From positions 252,001-316,000 of the forward strand of contig JAQFVV010012980.1 in the NCBI GenBank assembly GCA_028023455.1: a stretch of 64,000 nt of DNA, in the 5' to 3' direction. Shown piece after piece: positions 15,700-41,800 of this stretch. Made by a program: the position numbers and the translations under genes. Numbering within the stretch: the first letter of the stretch is position 1; each line of letters begins with the position of its first letter. A model generated the notes under the pieces. The model was given only the letters and a program-made list of their open reading frames with translations. It did not search any database and was not told where the DNA came from. This DNA is from Epiperipatus broadwayi. Lineage: Eukaryota > Onychophora > Udeonychophora > Euonychophora > Peripatidae.

Positions 15700-17364
15700 T
15701 TTTAATAATCATGTCTTGCAGGATATGGAATCAAACTGCGAGCATTATAAGTAATTTTAAGCCTTGCTTGCTTACTCTTTGTTTCCTTTCTTCTGACAAG
15801 TTTATCTCTACAAGATTTCATTTTTACTTTGTTGGATTTAACTCTAGCCTTTTTAATATATCTCACTTTATTTCTAACTTTCTTAAGATGATTTATATGA
15901 AATAATTCTTCCTTTCATCCTTTGAGTTTGATCTTATCTTTTCCTAAATCTCAACCTGGCTTAATAATTTTCCTAAGAGAATTCATATCAAATTCCTTCG
16001 TAATCTTCATTTTACATTTAATCTTTATTTGATCAACTTTTTCAACATAAATAACACCCTTTATCATATGCTCTATATTAGATACTATACATATGACATC
16101 TCCATACAGTACTTTTCTGTGACTACTCATCTTCATGTCCCAATTTAAGTACTTACAAATACATTCAGAGACTGTACTTCTACTTTTATTTTGTAATTTA
16201 TTGCCTGAAATATGAATAAATTTCATTAATTTGTTTTTTAAAATTTCTAGACATTTCATGCTTAGAGAAATTATTTCTACATATATGAATTAACTAATCC
16301 CTTTATTCCTATCAAAACTTTCTTTAATATCTTCAAATATATCCACACTCTTATTTCTGTCTAATTCCAGTTCTTGGTTCTTTATTTCTCTAAGTTTTTT
16401 ATATGCCCTTAACTCTTCTTTGGCTAAACTAATATTTTTACTAACTAGTTTAACAGTCTGCTGATTTTCTTCCTTAAACAGCACTATTGAATCATCATCA
16501 GATATTTTAATTTTCTGAAGGGGATTCTTAACACTTGTCTCTAACAATACTCATTTGATTACCTGATCTTTTATATTCTCTTGCATTTCTAGCTTCATTT
16601 TGGGTATTTCTAACCTTGCTTCTAGCTTTGTTTCTAATTTCACTTCTAATTTTATCTCTGACATTTCTGACTTTATTTCAACTATCCTCTCCTCTGATTT
16701 CTTTTGACTCAATTTTATTTCTATTGCTATCTCTGATTACTGACTTTTTACTTTCTTCTTCACAACTTGCATCTGCCTAACTACACTAGCATTTATTTCT
16801 ACCATTTCTGACTTCATTTCTGAAACTTCCAATTTTATTTCTGCCATCCTCTCCTCTGGCTTATCTTGATTCAATTTTATTTCTTTTAGTTCTGACTTCA
16901 ATTCTACAAACATCTCTTTTGACTTTTCTCTATCTTCTATTTGACTAGACATTAGTTCCTTTAATTCTGATTTTAATTCTACTAACATCTCTTTTGACCT
17001 TTCTCGATCCTCTACTCAACCAGACTCTAATTTGGCAAACATCTCATTTTTTCTCTATCCTCTACTCGACCAGAATCTAATTTGGCAAACATCTCTTCTG
17101 ATTTTTCTCTATCCTCTACTCAACCAGACTCTAATCTTACTTGACCAGGCTTTAATAATTTTAGTTCTGTTAATATATTTTTAATAACATTGACATATTG
17201 CCATCTAGAGTCTGATGGATAGTATCTCTCATCCTATCAGACTCTCCTTAGGACATATCTATAACTTCATTTCCTGATTCAAGATCAGCGGACACAGCAA
17301 CAATGTCTGGAGATGGTGTCTCTTGAGACCCACCCAAACTATCATATAAACTAAACTCTTCCAT
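15700..17364 (-). pseudogene. gag-like coiled-coil protein remnant (LTR element copy B)
   Basis: The ATG at 17364 gives MEEFSLYDSLGGSQETPSPD, then a stop after about 38 residues (GNEVIDMS), then further pieces: 16988-16737 (KSELKELMSS, KSELKEIKLNQ, EMKSEMVEINASVVRQMQ), 16547-16290 (AYKKLREIKNQELELDRN) and 16259-15951 (KCLEILKNKLMKFI). These align in order with copy A. The region around 16830-17110 carries short internal duplications (CKEMFVELKSEL-type blocks repeated), which lengthen the coiled coil. Stops and frameshifts make it non-functional. No nucleic-acid-binding zinc knuckle or protease is seen before the polypurine tract. Confidence 0.62.
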
Positions 17365-22155
<4,791 letters not shown>

Positions 22156-22480
22156 TAGATTTCATTTGATAAAATATACATTAAGATTTTACTTGGTAAA
22201 TGAAACATTAAAGATTTACCCCCATCCCTTTTTCTGCTATTTAAAATAAATCAATCCCAACTTTATTGATTTTAAAATAACAGGAATATATAAGTACAGT
22301 ATTTGATATTTGAAGAGTATGGAACAATAAAATAAAAACTAGCAGTTATATATAGAAAACAAATAATAAGTCACACTTTCAGAATTGAATAAGTAATATT
22401 TTAAAACTAAATAAGGTTTCAGAGCATTATGTAGCTTGAGTTCTGGATTCTCTCCAGGTAGAAAATCCAGAGTTAAACAC
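22156..22480 (+). repeat. Dispersed repeat R5, copy 1
   Basis: Starts TTAGATTTCATTTGATAAAA and includes TTTACCCCCATCCC and CCAGGTAGAAAATCC. Similar to 34954-35277 and, inverted, to 51893-52192. Non-coding. Confidence 0.75.
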
Positions 22481-28692
<6,212 letters not shown>

Positions 28693-28700
28693 TTACACAT

Positions 28701-28703
<3 letters not shown>

Positions 28704-28791
<88 letters not shown>
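28704..28791. repeat. (AT)n microsatellite, about 88 bp
   Basis: A perfect run between R4 and R3. Confidence 0.96.
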
Positions 28792-28794
<3 letters not shown>

Positions 28795-28893
28795 AAAAGG
28801 AGCAGGGTGGGATATAGAATTTGAACACAGGTTAGTAGGTGGAAACATGAAGCTCAATATTAAGCTAAGATTAACTGTTTCATTTCTTTTCAC
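28792..28893 (+). repeat. Short dispersed repeat R3, copy 1 (about 100 bp)
   Basis: Includes GGGTGGGATATAGAATTTG and ATTAAGCTAAGATTAACTG. Related to 37698-37790 and, inverted, to 46138-46232. All three copies touch an (AT)n tract on one side. Confidence 0.75.
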
Positions 28894-29536
28894 ATAAAAT
28901 GAAACAATAAACAATAACCTTGAAAAAAATGCCTTGACTAGGAGTTTTCAAGTGATGACCAAAAGAACAATAAAAAAAATTTATATGTACATTTCATTTT
29001 TTTGCTGAGTTAAGTGTTGTGTTATTTCCCCTTGTTTTTAAAAAAAATCATCTCCCATGTAAACACTCACTGCTCCCCTACTTTACATATATCTGCCCAA
29101 TTATAGCTTTGCTGAAAATTTAGATTTTGCTTACTAAAAAAAATGTTTAAGATTTATACTAATCTCATCATTTCAACTTTGTTTTCTCTTGGTTGCACCC
29201 CTGCATCTGAATGAAAATCTCATAGACTTGTTATTACATGTTTAAAATTTATACATCATACCATTAAGACAAAAAAAAATGCGCTCAATAATTTATTTTA
29301 ATCTGAGTTCGAACCTTCCACTTCCAATATTTTTGCATTTGACTCACTACAGGTTGGCAAAATTTATTTTTTATAAGGGTGTCAGCTGACACAGAGTGAT
29401 CAAAGATTTAGAAATTATTTATACATTTTTCATATCTGTCCCAATATCAAAATCAATAATGATTCAGATGTGTATGTGATTACATTGAAGAAAGAGAATA
29501 CATATGTATTATGGTTGTAGTTCATGGGTTTTAACC
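28894..29536. other. AT-rich stretch, nothing recognised
   Basis: No coding frame or repeat of note was seen. Confidence 0.5.
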
Positions 29537-29557
29537 TTAAACACAAGAAAACATAAA

Positions 29558-29595
<38 letters not shown>

Positions 29596-29659
29596 TTTAT
29601 GTTTTCTTGTGTTTAAGTTTGACATGACATGGATATATATATATATATATATCCATGTC
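29537..29659. repeat. Two adjacent palindromes with (AT)n centres
   Basis: 29537-29617: CTTAAACACAAGAAAACAT and its reverse complement flank (AT)n. 29626-29659: GACATGGAT and its reverse complement flank (AT)n. Both could form long hairpins. They may be nested insertions or products of replication slippage. Confidence 0.85.
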
Positions 29660-29896
29660 AAACTAGACACACAAAAAACTTTTCCACTTTTGGTTGTAAT
29701 ATATGGGTTATTACTTTAAAAAGTGAATTTTACACTTTGAACACATTATTTTAAATATAATAAATGTGGGAGGAAAAAAGCTATATATCTTACAATTTTT
29801 TTTTAAAAATATATATATAAACAGAATTCAGTACTCAGGGTATGTGGGTATTTATATCGAAGTATTGTGGGCATGAAACACGGAGAAAAAATCCTA

Positions 29897-32436
<2,540 letters not shown>

Positions 32437-32586
32437 GAAAAACAAAAACAAGTTACTCACGTAACCTGCTATCACTTGTTATTTATGTTCAAAAGATGGC
32501 GCTTTACCAAAACCACCGAACAAGTGTAAAATTTGTTTACATAAACGAAAAAAGAGTCAGAATTAACTACCCCTTTCATTTGCTCA

Positions 32587-32633
32587 CCCCCAGATCAGCT
32601 GATTTCAAGCTGGTTTGCTCTCCTCAGTGAGGG
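32587..32633 (-). ncRNA. Type I hammerhead ribozyme, family B
   Basis: Read on the minus strand: stem I CCCTCA/TGGGGG (six pairs with one T-G), core CTGAGGA, stem II GAGC/GCTT closing six loop bases, GAAA, palindromic stem III ATCAGCTGAT, and C at the cleavage site, with predicted cut between 32593 and 32592. All invariant positions are present and the variable core position is G. Confidence 0.87.
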
Positions 32634-32902
32634 ATAGAGTATAGAAACTAGATCTAAACACTGACTCTCAAGTGTTTATGCAAAACGTTTTCTATCAGAT
32701 TGCAAGCATGAATTTTTCAGACCGGTAAAGTCTTCAAACTCAGCCTAGAAAGCCAGATATTTATTTGGGTCTGATCTCAGTTCAGTATCACCATATAATC
32801 AAAGTCTCTGCAATATATATCATTGCAAAAAAACTTTAAAGGTACATTTATGAAAAACAAAAACAAGTTACTCACGTAACCTGCTATCACTTGTTATTTA
32901 TG

Positions 32903-32947
32903 TTCACTGAGGAGAGCAAACCAGCTTGAAATCAACTGATCTGGGGG
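32903..32947 (+). ncRNA. Broken hammerhead, family B second arm
   Basis: CTGAGGA (32907-32913), stem II, GAAA and ATCAACTGATC are present. The 5' strand of stem I has been replaced by TTATGTTCA at the inversion point, leaving at most a few pairs with TGGGGG. Probably inactive. Confidence 0.6.
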
Positions 32948-33093
32948 TGAGCAAATGAAAGGGGTAGTTAATTCTGACTCTTTTTTCGTTTATGTAAACA
33001 AATTTTATACTTGTTCGGTGGTTTTGGTAAAGCGCCATCTTTTGAACATATATATATATATATATATATATATAAAGCGCCATCTTTTGAACA

Positions 33094-34134
33094 TATATAT
33101 ATATGCGCACAGACGCACGATTTATAATATACAATTAATATTCAATAAATGAACTGCCATTTAATATAAAAAAAAGTATTAAAATTTTACATATATGAGT
33201 CTTATTTATTTCAACTCGTTACAATAATATTATATTTTTTTCTAGTACATAAATTTCCTACCTATACGTGTGTATAAACAAAATATAGATACAATTTAAA
33301 ATTAGTTTCAATTTATAAGTTCTCAAAAAGTATAGTCAATTTTTTTGACAGGTATTTGTTGATTAATTATCAACGTTTTTGGACCAAATTATAAGATTTG
33401 CTTTTTTGATTTTAATTCAAACAAAATTATGCTTGCATTTAAATTATATATTCTTTTTTTTAATGAATATGAAAATTATTTCTTAGCAAAAAATATGTAG
33501 CAAATCGTCCCTCTTTTAAGCATTTGACTGGAGAATTTTACTTTAAGTTACGAAGTTAAAATGTCTTTTATAAGAATATTTAAAAAAAAAATACAACTCA
33601 ATGTATACACACGCGATGTATTTATTTGTGGTTTCCTGCTTGCCTAGATGAACAGTAGCATCAGTACACCAATTTCTTCAAGCTTTCTCTTGGTAAGCTT
33701 GGTTTCTGGTCCATCAGGAAAGGTAATACAGGTTTGTTGTCATCTTCAGGTAAAATTATCCAAGTAATTAGTTGGCATACAATGATCTTACTTTTGTAGT
33801 CCAAGCATTTGTCAAGCTGTCTTCTAGAACACATTTAAGCAGCTAGTTGATGCATTTGAAGTGACCCTGGCTTCATGAATCAAGACTGCAGTAAACTATA
33901 AGGCAGCTACTGGACAGTCCTTAGATCTTCATAGGAGCTTTATATAACTATGCTAGATATTTTGTCCCTTTTTTTCAGGCTATTGATTTAGAAGTGACCC
34001 AGCTTCAAAACCAAAACTCATGTGAAGGAAAATAGTAGCAGCTCTTGCCTTCAGCAACATTAGTTCATAATAGCTTTTCTGCAAACTCTCTGCTACAGCC
34101 AACAATATACTACTTTCTTCAAAATAATTATCCC
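33094..34134. other. Non-genic stretch with a short unrecognised frame
   Basis: 33640-34130 is more mixed in composition. A minus-strand frame at 33980-34162 (starting MANWATAKSGDNYFEE) is open for 60 residues, but I recognise no family and its start lies in the tandem repeat beside it. It is not called as a gene. Confidence 0.45.
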
Positions 34135-34232
34135 CAGACTTTGCAGTGGCCCAGTTGGCCACTGCTTAAAATACTACAACCAGACTTTGCAGTGGCCCAG
34201 TTGGCCACTGCTTAAAATATTACAACCAGACT
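34135..34232. repeat. Tandem duplication, 46-bp unit
   Basis: Two near-identical copies start CAGACTTTGCAGTGGCCC (34135 and 34181). A third begins CAGACT at 34227 and then diverges. The palindromic core TGGCCCAGTTGGCCA is notable. Confidence 0.88.
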
Positions 34233-36005
<1,773 letters not shown>

Positions 36006-36015
36006 GATGCAACTG

Positions 36016-36366
36016 TTAGATAATGTCCAAAAATAAATTCAAATCTTTTTCCAGATTAGAAATAGATTTGACAAAAATGTTTATCTCAGCAGGATTAATA
36101 ACAATTTTTTTTTGCCTTTTTAAACTTTTATCCAAAATCGATTGAATACCAACTTTCTGCTCATCACTCAAATTACTAGATTCAATAGACAAAATTGTAT
36201 CAAAAACTATATTTTTTAAATGAAATGGAACAAAATTAGGGCCTTTACCAAGAATATCTAATTCTCTATCATTTAACTTCAAATCAGATCGATTAACAAC
36301 TCTATCCTCAGAAAACTTTATTCTCATACCCTTTATCACTACAATAAATTTTATTAACTTTCCCAT
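36016..36366 (-). pseudogene. Penelope-like N-terminal coding fragment
   Basis: 116 codons, MGKLIKFIV onward. LNDRELDILGKGPNFVP (residues about 27-43) matches the conserved L..E..LL.KG..F.P motif upstream of the reverse transcriptase in Penelope-like elements. The following helices (LEKDLNLFLDII) fit the same region. The frame ends where the element rejoins R4, so it is a 3'-truncated fragment. It would precede the region present in the two copies at 56-59.5 kb, which start at EDKAGRFVIM. Confidence 0.72.
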
Positions 36367-36843
36367 ACAACCACTTTAATTTACTTTCATATTTTTTACA
36401 ATAGAAATTTGACCTATTCTGTCTAAATTGTCTCATAAAAAATCAAAATTCAATAATTAAAATATTTCCTCCTTTCTAAATAATATCTATTCCTTTTATA
36501 TAGATAAATAAATTTATAAAACCTTACAAAAGTATCTTTTAAAAAACTATTCAATATATAAGTTTGTAACTTAAAAAATAAATACCTATTTCGAAGCAAC
36601 TTTTAATTTCTACTAAAATTAATAACACAGCACCTAGGAAAAACACTAAATTCCCTACATTTTTTAAGAAAATAAATCTGCCATCATAAAGACTCTATTC
36701 TATCACTTAATCTAGACAAATTTTTAATCCTTCTAATATCACTAAATGGAAAATTATTAAAAACTAAACTCCACAAACCCATACTAAAAAACCCAATTAC
36801 CAATAACCTTATAAATTAAAACCCAATAAAAACATACACACAC

Positions 36844-36953
<110 letters not shown>

Positions 36954-37616
36954 CTAAATAAACACAAATTTACTCTTTCAACCCAAACTCAAACAACAAA
37001 CATACTATACATAAATGACATTCAAATATATCAATAATTAAAAAACAAAAAATATATCAACAATAAAATGTCAATAATTAATATCAATAATAAAATATCA
37101 ATATTAAAATATATCAATAATTAAAAAAAAAATCTTTACACTACATCAGCAAAACTACTCATAATCGCAAAAAACTCATTAAAATGTAAACATTACAAGC
37201 ATAAAGCTAAAATAGTCAATATAAAATCAAAACCACCCCAAATCTTAATCCTATCTTAAGTAAAAACTTTAATTAAAAATACCTTCCCCAGATTAAAACA
37301 ATAGTGTTTCCAACCCTTTAATTATTTTTAGACAATTTACAATTGCATCTTCCATTTTAGATTTAAAAATAAAAGTATAGTTTAATAGAAAAAAAAGTAC
37401 TTTGAAAGAAAAAGTTTAAAGAATGACATATAATAAAATATGTAAAAATCAATACTTTTAGTAAGATTTTTTTTCCTATATATGTATTTGAGCCGCACAT
37501 ATAATACTTTAATAAAAAGAACTAATAATTAATAAAAAAGAATTAATAATCATTTTTAAAAATGTTATTGAAAGTTAAAATTTATAAATTTTTAGGAGCG
37601 CATCTCAGGTATATAC

Positions 37617-37697
<81 letters not shown>
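37617..37697. repeat. (AT)n microsatellite, about 80 bp
   Basis: Lies between the end of R4 and an R3 copy, the same order as at 28692-28792. Confidence 0.96.
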
Positions 37698-37700
<3 letters not shown>

Positions 37701-37790
37701 AATGGAACAGGATGGGATATAGGGTTTGTACATAAGTTAGTAAGTGGAAACATGATGCTCAATCTTAAGCTAAGATTGACTGCTTCAATA
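37698..37790 (+). repeat. Short dispersed repeat R3, copy 2
   Basis: Includes ACAGGATGGGATATAGGG and CTTAAGCTAAGATTGACTG. The order R4-(AT)n-R3 is conserved with 27915-28893, so R3 may be part of the same larger family. Confidence 0.75.
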
Positions 37791-38740
37791 ATGTGAACTA
37801 GAATGTAAGAACTTTTATCATAATATGCAATTTTGTACTCACCACAATGTGTGCCATAGGTGCAAAAATGATTGTATAATGGCATCGGCTTTTTGGGTAA
37901 TAAATGCTGGGGAGTTGGGTATCCAAACTGTTTCCAAGCCTTATGTAAGTAGAGAGACTGTCCATCACTACCACATCGTATTCCTCATGTATCTACTCAT
38001 TTCCCATCAAGAAATTCACCAGAATTTTGGTAAAGATTTACTATTTTATTGTTATTCTCTTAAACTGTAATGAAATCTATACATCTTGTTGTTGGTTTTA
38101 ACCTATATAATCCTAAGTTAAATAACCTCAGTATATTTTATTTTCTTGATTTTAATGTCATTATGTAATTTATTATTTTTTTAATAATTAAGCTTGTTGT
38201 TAGTTAACTATAATGTCCCTATTTAAATGTGTTTATATATATGCATAATTGTATTCTACCTTAAATGATGGAGAGATCCATAATTAATTATGAATCTGGT
38301 TTACACTTCTTCATGACTTTATCCGGACTCCCTGGGACTGTCCAAGTCAGAGAGATACCAAAGTATTATTATTACTAATAATCATAAATAAATCAATAAA
38401 TAAAAATGTGTGATTATTGCATAAGTTGACTAAAATAGTTCACCGATCATGACAAGAAATAAGTAATTTATTTTGTGTCAAATTATGTATTGGGATGATG
38501 AGCAATATTTCATTATAAATTAACACTTAAATTCCACAAAACTGCCATAGATATGTACTAGTAATATGCAATGATTTAAGTCTTGAATCTATCCACAACC
38601 TAAGTTTATGTCTTGATTTCTCCTGCTGGTTGAGGAAATATCCAAGGTAATACAAATATAATAAAATAGAAAGAAATATATGTACAAAAAAAAGTCAAAT
38701 AATGTGAATATATTAAGTAGTAAAGAGAAAACATTACTTG
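37791..38740. other. AT-rich stretch, nothing recognised
   Basis: An 81-codon frame at 37825-38070 has no recognisable similarity and no conserved partner, so it is not called. Confidence 0.5.
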
Positions 38741-38769
38741 TTATATATATATATATATATATATATACA

Positions 38770-38807
<38 letters not shown>

Positions 38808-38830
38808 TGTTACAATATATATATATGTTA
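38741..38830. repeat. Interrupted (AT)n with palindromic ACAGGATAT/ATATCCTGT
   Basis: (AT)n blocks are separated by ACAGGA and TCCTGTTACA, giving a near-palindrome. The right edge again has GTTACA followed by (AT)n. Confidence 0.88.
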
Positions 38831-41800
38831 CATTCAAATTTAATAGTAACTTTTTTTTATCTAATACAGAATTAAAAACAAACTGTCAAAATGCACAAAT
38901 AACGAATTATTAATTTATTAATATGTTAGATTGATTTAAATATTAAAATAAGCTTTAAAAAAATAAATAAATTATAGAATCTAAGCAAAGATTCTAATCT
39001 TTAAATAAAATATATAATAAAAAACCTTTTGACTTTAATAATAGCGAAGAGTTTTTTTTTTTTTAATTATAAAAAAATTACAAACAGATCCTTAAGGCAA
39101 AATCACAATTAAAGAAATGATTACGAAATAGATAAGAGTTCCCACCCAGAGATAGACACAGACCTTAGTGGAAAACCTAAAATCTTACCTTGGACACAAA
39201 CCAAATAAACCGATGGAATAAAGACATGAAATATGTTTGATGAATCCTGCATTCCAGAGATAAGGTACCTGAGGACTATAAAAAGAAATCCAAAACAATA
39301 ATTAGTTAGTTGGAGAGAATCAGAAAATTAAAATTTGAAATTCAATCATTTTTGTTGAAAGCAAAATTTTTTTTTTAAAAGCTATTGTCACCGTCACTAA
39401 GAATGTAGTCAGTGTCAATGGGCTTCCTTTGGTGTGGCCGGCTGAAGGTAGCTTTCCTATTCATGGATCCCAGGATCGAACCACTGGAACTGTCTTCACA
39501 AAGCTTCATAAATTGTCATCGTCCACAAGAAGAGGGCCCTTGTGTAAATTAGATCTTTGTCGTGAAGGAATAAGCACAGGACAAAAAAGAGGTATAAATT
39601 TATAAATCATCAACTTAAATATAAACTCTCTTAAGCTTAAAATCTTGTGGATTTTATTTCTGTCTAAAAAAATGAACTATAAACTTTCTTTCCTGAATAA
39701 ACCTGAACTTTCTGTATCTTTTATAAACTTAGTAATTTTACAACTCTGATCTAAAGTTAAAATGTAATCTATTCAAAATATATTGTATTTTATTTTTGTT
39801 TATTCATGCTAAAAAGATCTGTTTGTAATAGGGTAGGGGTTTGTAATTGCAAACTTAAATTTAAAAATTAGAAACACATCGTTATTTGTGCATTATAAAA
39901 TTTAAAAAGAAAAGCAGATTATATAAATTTGCAGTAAAAAAAAAATAAGTTAAAATATAAATGTTATCTTAAAAATGATTTTAAAACCTTAATTAAACTA
40001 AAGATTTTTGTTTTGAATTAAATTAATAAAATGATTTAAATGTTAGTTGAGTGTAGATAGCTGCTAGACTAGTTTAAATATGTTACTTTTAAAGAGGGTT
40101 TTCATTTTGGACTATTTGTTTCATAGTTGTGTCAATGCTGGTGGAAAGATATGTGGACGTTTATATCAATGTAAGGTGAAGGGTGTTCGCACCTAGCTAT
40201 GAGTCCAACTGAATGCATGACCCCAAAGAGAGGTAGTCATATCATTGAAATGGATGCAGAGGCATTTCCTGCTCCATTGACCCATTCCGGTTCTATGGAT
40301 TGAGAAGATATGTCGGAAAGATAAGACTGCTCTCTCATCCATATGCAGTGTTTTTCTCTTATTATTACATACATGATTCCTTTTCCAGATAGAAGCACAT
40401 TCCTGTCATGTGATTCTATGCTAACATGTTCATATTGCATTGGTTGCTGATATATATCTGGAAGTGAACATTGGTGTGGCTGCAGACTTTTAGTCCGGAA
40501 TCAATTGTTTGAAAGTTTTTTAGGTGTGTGGTCTGGGTAGCTCATCTATACTCAACATTTCTAAAATTTAAAATTAAAAGTTAAAAACAAATAAAATAAT
40601 AATGAAACAGAATAAAACAAATTTCTTTCTGTGTCATAAAAATTTTTTTTTTTTAAAGATTGTGCGTTATTAATTATATACGTAAATAAAATCTTTTTTT
40701 TTGTGTTATTAATACTGACAGTGATTGCCTTTATTATTATTAAAAATATATTTTACTAAATATATAAGTTTCTGTAACTATCGAGCTAGTGACTTGGGCT
40801 GGCGGCTGTGGTCTTAACAGCATGTATCTGTCGACTTTATAAATTTTCTAGGTTCAAAGTAGCCTAGTGGCACTCTGTCAGCAGATGCGGTAAGACGGGA
40901 TATTTCATCAGCATCCCTGACCATTATAATATATTGTAGCTTTTGGATTTGGCCAAGGCTCCATATTTTTAAGTTAGATATGAAAGAGAATTTTCTATCC
41001 AAATTTTCCTCATAATATATGTATTTATTTTCTGTGTAATAAGAAAATTTTAGCCAAGACTGAGTTTGAACCCATATTTATAAGGGATTGCATATGTTGA
41101 ACTAGTAAGCAATCTAAAAATTTATTGTTAATGTGTTTATAACCAGAGGATTATTTTATTTTAGTTTATGGGTTAAATTGATATTAAGAAAATATTAGAA
41201 AAAGCAAGATTTACACATTTGTTGATAGGGAGGTGTGTGACTATTAAAAACTACATTAGGATAGTGATGATGAATAGTCATTATTTTATGCTAGGTTGGA
41301 AATAAATAATTCATGAAAATAAATTAAAAAATAATAATAATATAGGTAGAATAGTTGTAATAAAGAAAGATTAAGGCATTAAAAATATAAATTTAAAGAA
41401 AAGTATATACTTGCAATGTATATGTGTGTGTGGATATAATTTAATTGTAGATCTTGATGGTACAATTTACAATTAATAGTCATTTCTTACATGTTGTAAA
41501 GCAATTTTAAATAAGAAATTAAAATCATTTTAATAAGTTTAATATTAGCAGCTAAATTTAATTTAAAGTCTGAAATTTGAAACAGCTGTAATATATTTTG
41601 TTTCAATATTAAAGGGAAAGAGTAAGATTACTTCTAGTATTGGTTCAAGTATTATCTTACTCAGTTAATTATTATTTCTTAAAGGACAAAGGTCTGGCCA
41701 AGGAATTTAAGTGGACCATTAATTTGGCCCATTAACAATGAATGGTCAGTCTGGTCTCTCAAATACCCAAAATTAATTGGCAATTATAACTGTTAACTAA

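Larger units (their letters stand above)
32437..33048. mobile_element. Retrozyme-like element, family B (415-bp unit, fold-back)
   Basis: Begins right after (TA)n with GAAAAACAAAAACAAG and ends GCCATCTTTTGAACA right before (TA)n. The start sequence recurs at 32852, giving a 415-bp unit. At about 32903 the array switches to the inverted orientation. The left part carries a minus-strand hammerhead; the right part carries a plus-strand hammerhead that has lost one strand of stem I at the switch point. The last 20 bp recur at 33074-33093 between further (TA)n tracts. The layout matches family A, but the sequence is clearly different except in parts such as CTCTGCAAT and the shared end motifs. Non-coding. 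Confidence 0.82.

Noticed and set aside
37825-38070. 81-codon frame
   Set aside because: No recognisable family, no conserved copy, and no context supporting expression.
40237-41002. Two short minus-strand frames in a less AT-rich patch as a possible host exon pair
   Set aside because: No splice-site pattern or recognisable protein family could be supported.
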